A stretch of 14,004 nt of DNA from Cycloclasticus sp. (GTDB lineage: Bacteria > Pseudomonadota > Gammaproteobacteria > Methylococcales > Cycloclasticaceae). The notes under the pieces were generated by a model that worked only from the letters and a program-made list of their open reading frames with translations, searched no databases and was not told where the DNA came from. Location of the stretch: contig JAGPVU010000117.1 in NCBI GenBank assembly GCA_018066825.1, forward strand, positions 1-14,004, given 5' to 3'. The position numbers and the translations under genes were made by a program. Positions 13,479-14,004 of the stretch are shown here, piece by piece; the first letter of the stretch is position 1, and each line of letters opens with the position of its first letter.

Positions 13479-14004
13479 CTATAGATGACCGAGTTCGGCC
13501 AATGATGTGGCGTTATTAGCCGCAATAATAATATGGTCGAGCACGCTAACGTCAATAAGGCTTAGGGCGCGCACTAATTGTTTGGTGATGTCGATATCGG
13601 CTTGGCTGGGTGTTGCATTGCCGGAGGGGTGGTTATGAGCAAATATAACCGCAGCGGCGTTATGGTGGAGGGTTCTTTTTAGCACTTCTCTGGGGTGAAC
13701 GCTGGCACCGTCCAAGGTACCATAAAATAATTCTTCAAAGCCAATAACGCAATGCTTGGTGTTTAAAAACAAACAAGCGAAAACCTCACGTTGTTGGTGA
13801 CGTAACTGACTTTTTAAAAACTGTTGGGTGTCGCGTGGGTTTTCCAGCACGGGACCACTGGTTAATGTTTCGGCTAAGTACCGTCGAGACATTTCCAATA
13901 CCGCTTGCAGCTGCACGTATTTGGCTTGTCCCAATCCATGTGCGGCACAAAACGCAGTCTGATCGGCGTGCATTAAGGCTGTTAAGGAGCCAAATTGAGT
14001 GAGC
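13479..14004 (-). CDS. radC: RadC/UPF0758 JAB-domain protein, C-terminal part (5' end outside window)
   Basis: The frame is open to the window edge, so this is a 5'-truncated gene of which about 175 residues are visible. The JAB/JAMM-like block FAHNHPSGNATPSQADIDIT contains the H-x-H, S and D ligands expected for a metal site. Before it, a helix-hairpin-helix-like segment (HGLGQAKYVQLQAVLEMSRR) links to the N-terminal part, of which TQFGSLTALMHA is seen. The ATG at 13973 is internal: the residues upstream continue the family pattern. Despite the name, a role in recombinational repair has been withdrawn for E. coli RadC and the function is open. The gene lies upstream of rpmB-rpmG on the same strand, 127 bases away, with a promoter for those genes between. 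Confidence 0.93.
   Translation of the reverse strand, partial: LTQFGSLTALMHADQTAFCAAHGLGQAKYVQLQAVLEMSRRYLAETLTSGPVLENPRDTQQFLKSQLRHQQREVFACLFLNTKHCVIGFEELFYGTLDGASVHPREVLKRTLHHNAAAVIFAHNHPSGNATPSQADIDITKQLVRALSLIDVSVLDHIIIAANNATSLAELGHL

Overview
The window is ordinary-looking chromosomal DNA from a gammaproteobacterium. The evidence is the radC-rpmB-rpmG gene order, an Rsd/AlgQ-family anti-sigma factor, a DegQ-type protease and an 870-residue PepN, all of gammaproteobacterial type. A marine lineage is possible, but I cannot place the family from sequence alone. I see no insertion sequence, prophage, CRISPR array, tRNA or rRNA.

Layout. Positions 1-1418 (+ strand) hold the 3' end of rsd/algQ and two different Nudix hydrolases, one with an N-terminal zinc ribbon and one of the CoA-pyrophosphatase (NudL) type. 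Convergent to them on the - strand are ogt (DNA alkyl repair, 1415-1927) and, upstream of it, a YehS-like DUF1456 protein (2052-2516). Positions 2698-8034 are a compact - strand cluster read in the order small membrane protein (DUF6524-like), degQ, moaB, ygdD-like DUF423 membrane protein, pepN. Its gaps are only 5-15 bases and it ends in a strong terminator hairpin. A 211-base divergent intergenic region separates it from a + strand pair: a 1427-residue protein and a small Rieske [2Fe-2S] protein whose start overlaps the big gene's stop (ATGA). A bidirectional terminator separates this pair from rpmG, rpmB and the 3' part of radC on the - strand.

The most unusual item is the 1427-residue protein at 8246-12529. 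It combines two cyclic-nucleotide-binding-like domains (the first degenerate, the second with an intact phosphate-binding cassette), a rhodanese domain with its cysteine, a coiled coil of about 1000 residues in which I find no proline, and a basic-aromatic C-terminal tip. Translational coupling to the Rieske protein suggests a two-gene unit joining ligand sensing, sulfur/redox chemistry and a long scaffold. I do not recognise it as a characterised system.

The second striking item is rpmG (ribosomal protein L33). All 51 codons and its ribosome-binding site are present, but codon 6 is TAA where the family has lysine. It is either a fresh pseudogene or a one-base sequence error.

Regulatory features include a good extended -10 promoter for rpmB, a candidate ogt promoter whose -10 lies inside a perfect 14-base palindrome, a + strand terminator-like hairpin just beyond the ogt start that would end a transcript running antisense through all of ogt, and an 11-base tandem repeat between the divergent transcription units. 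There is no gene-free stretch longer than 300 bases.
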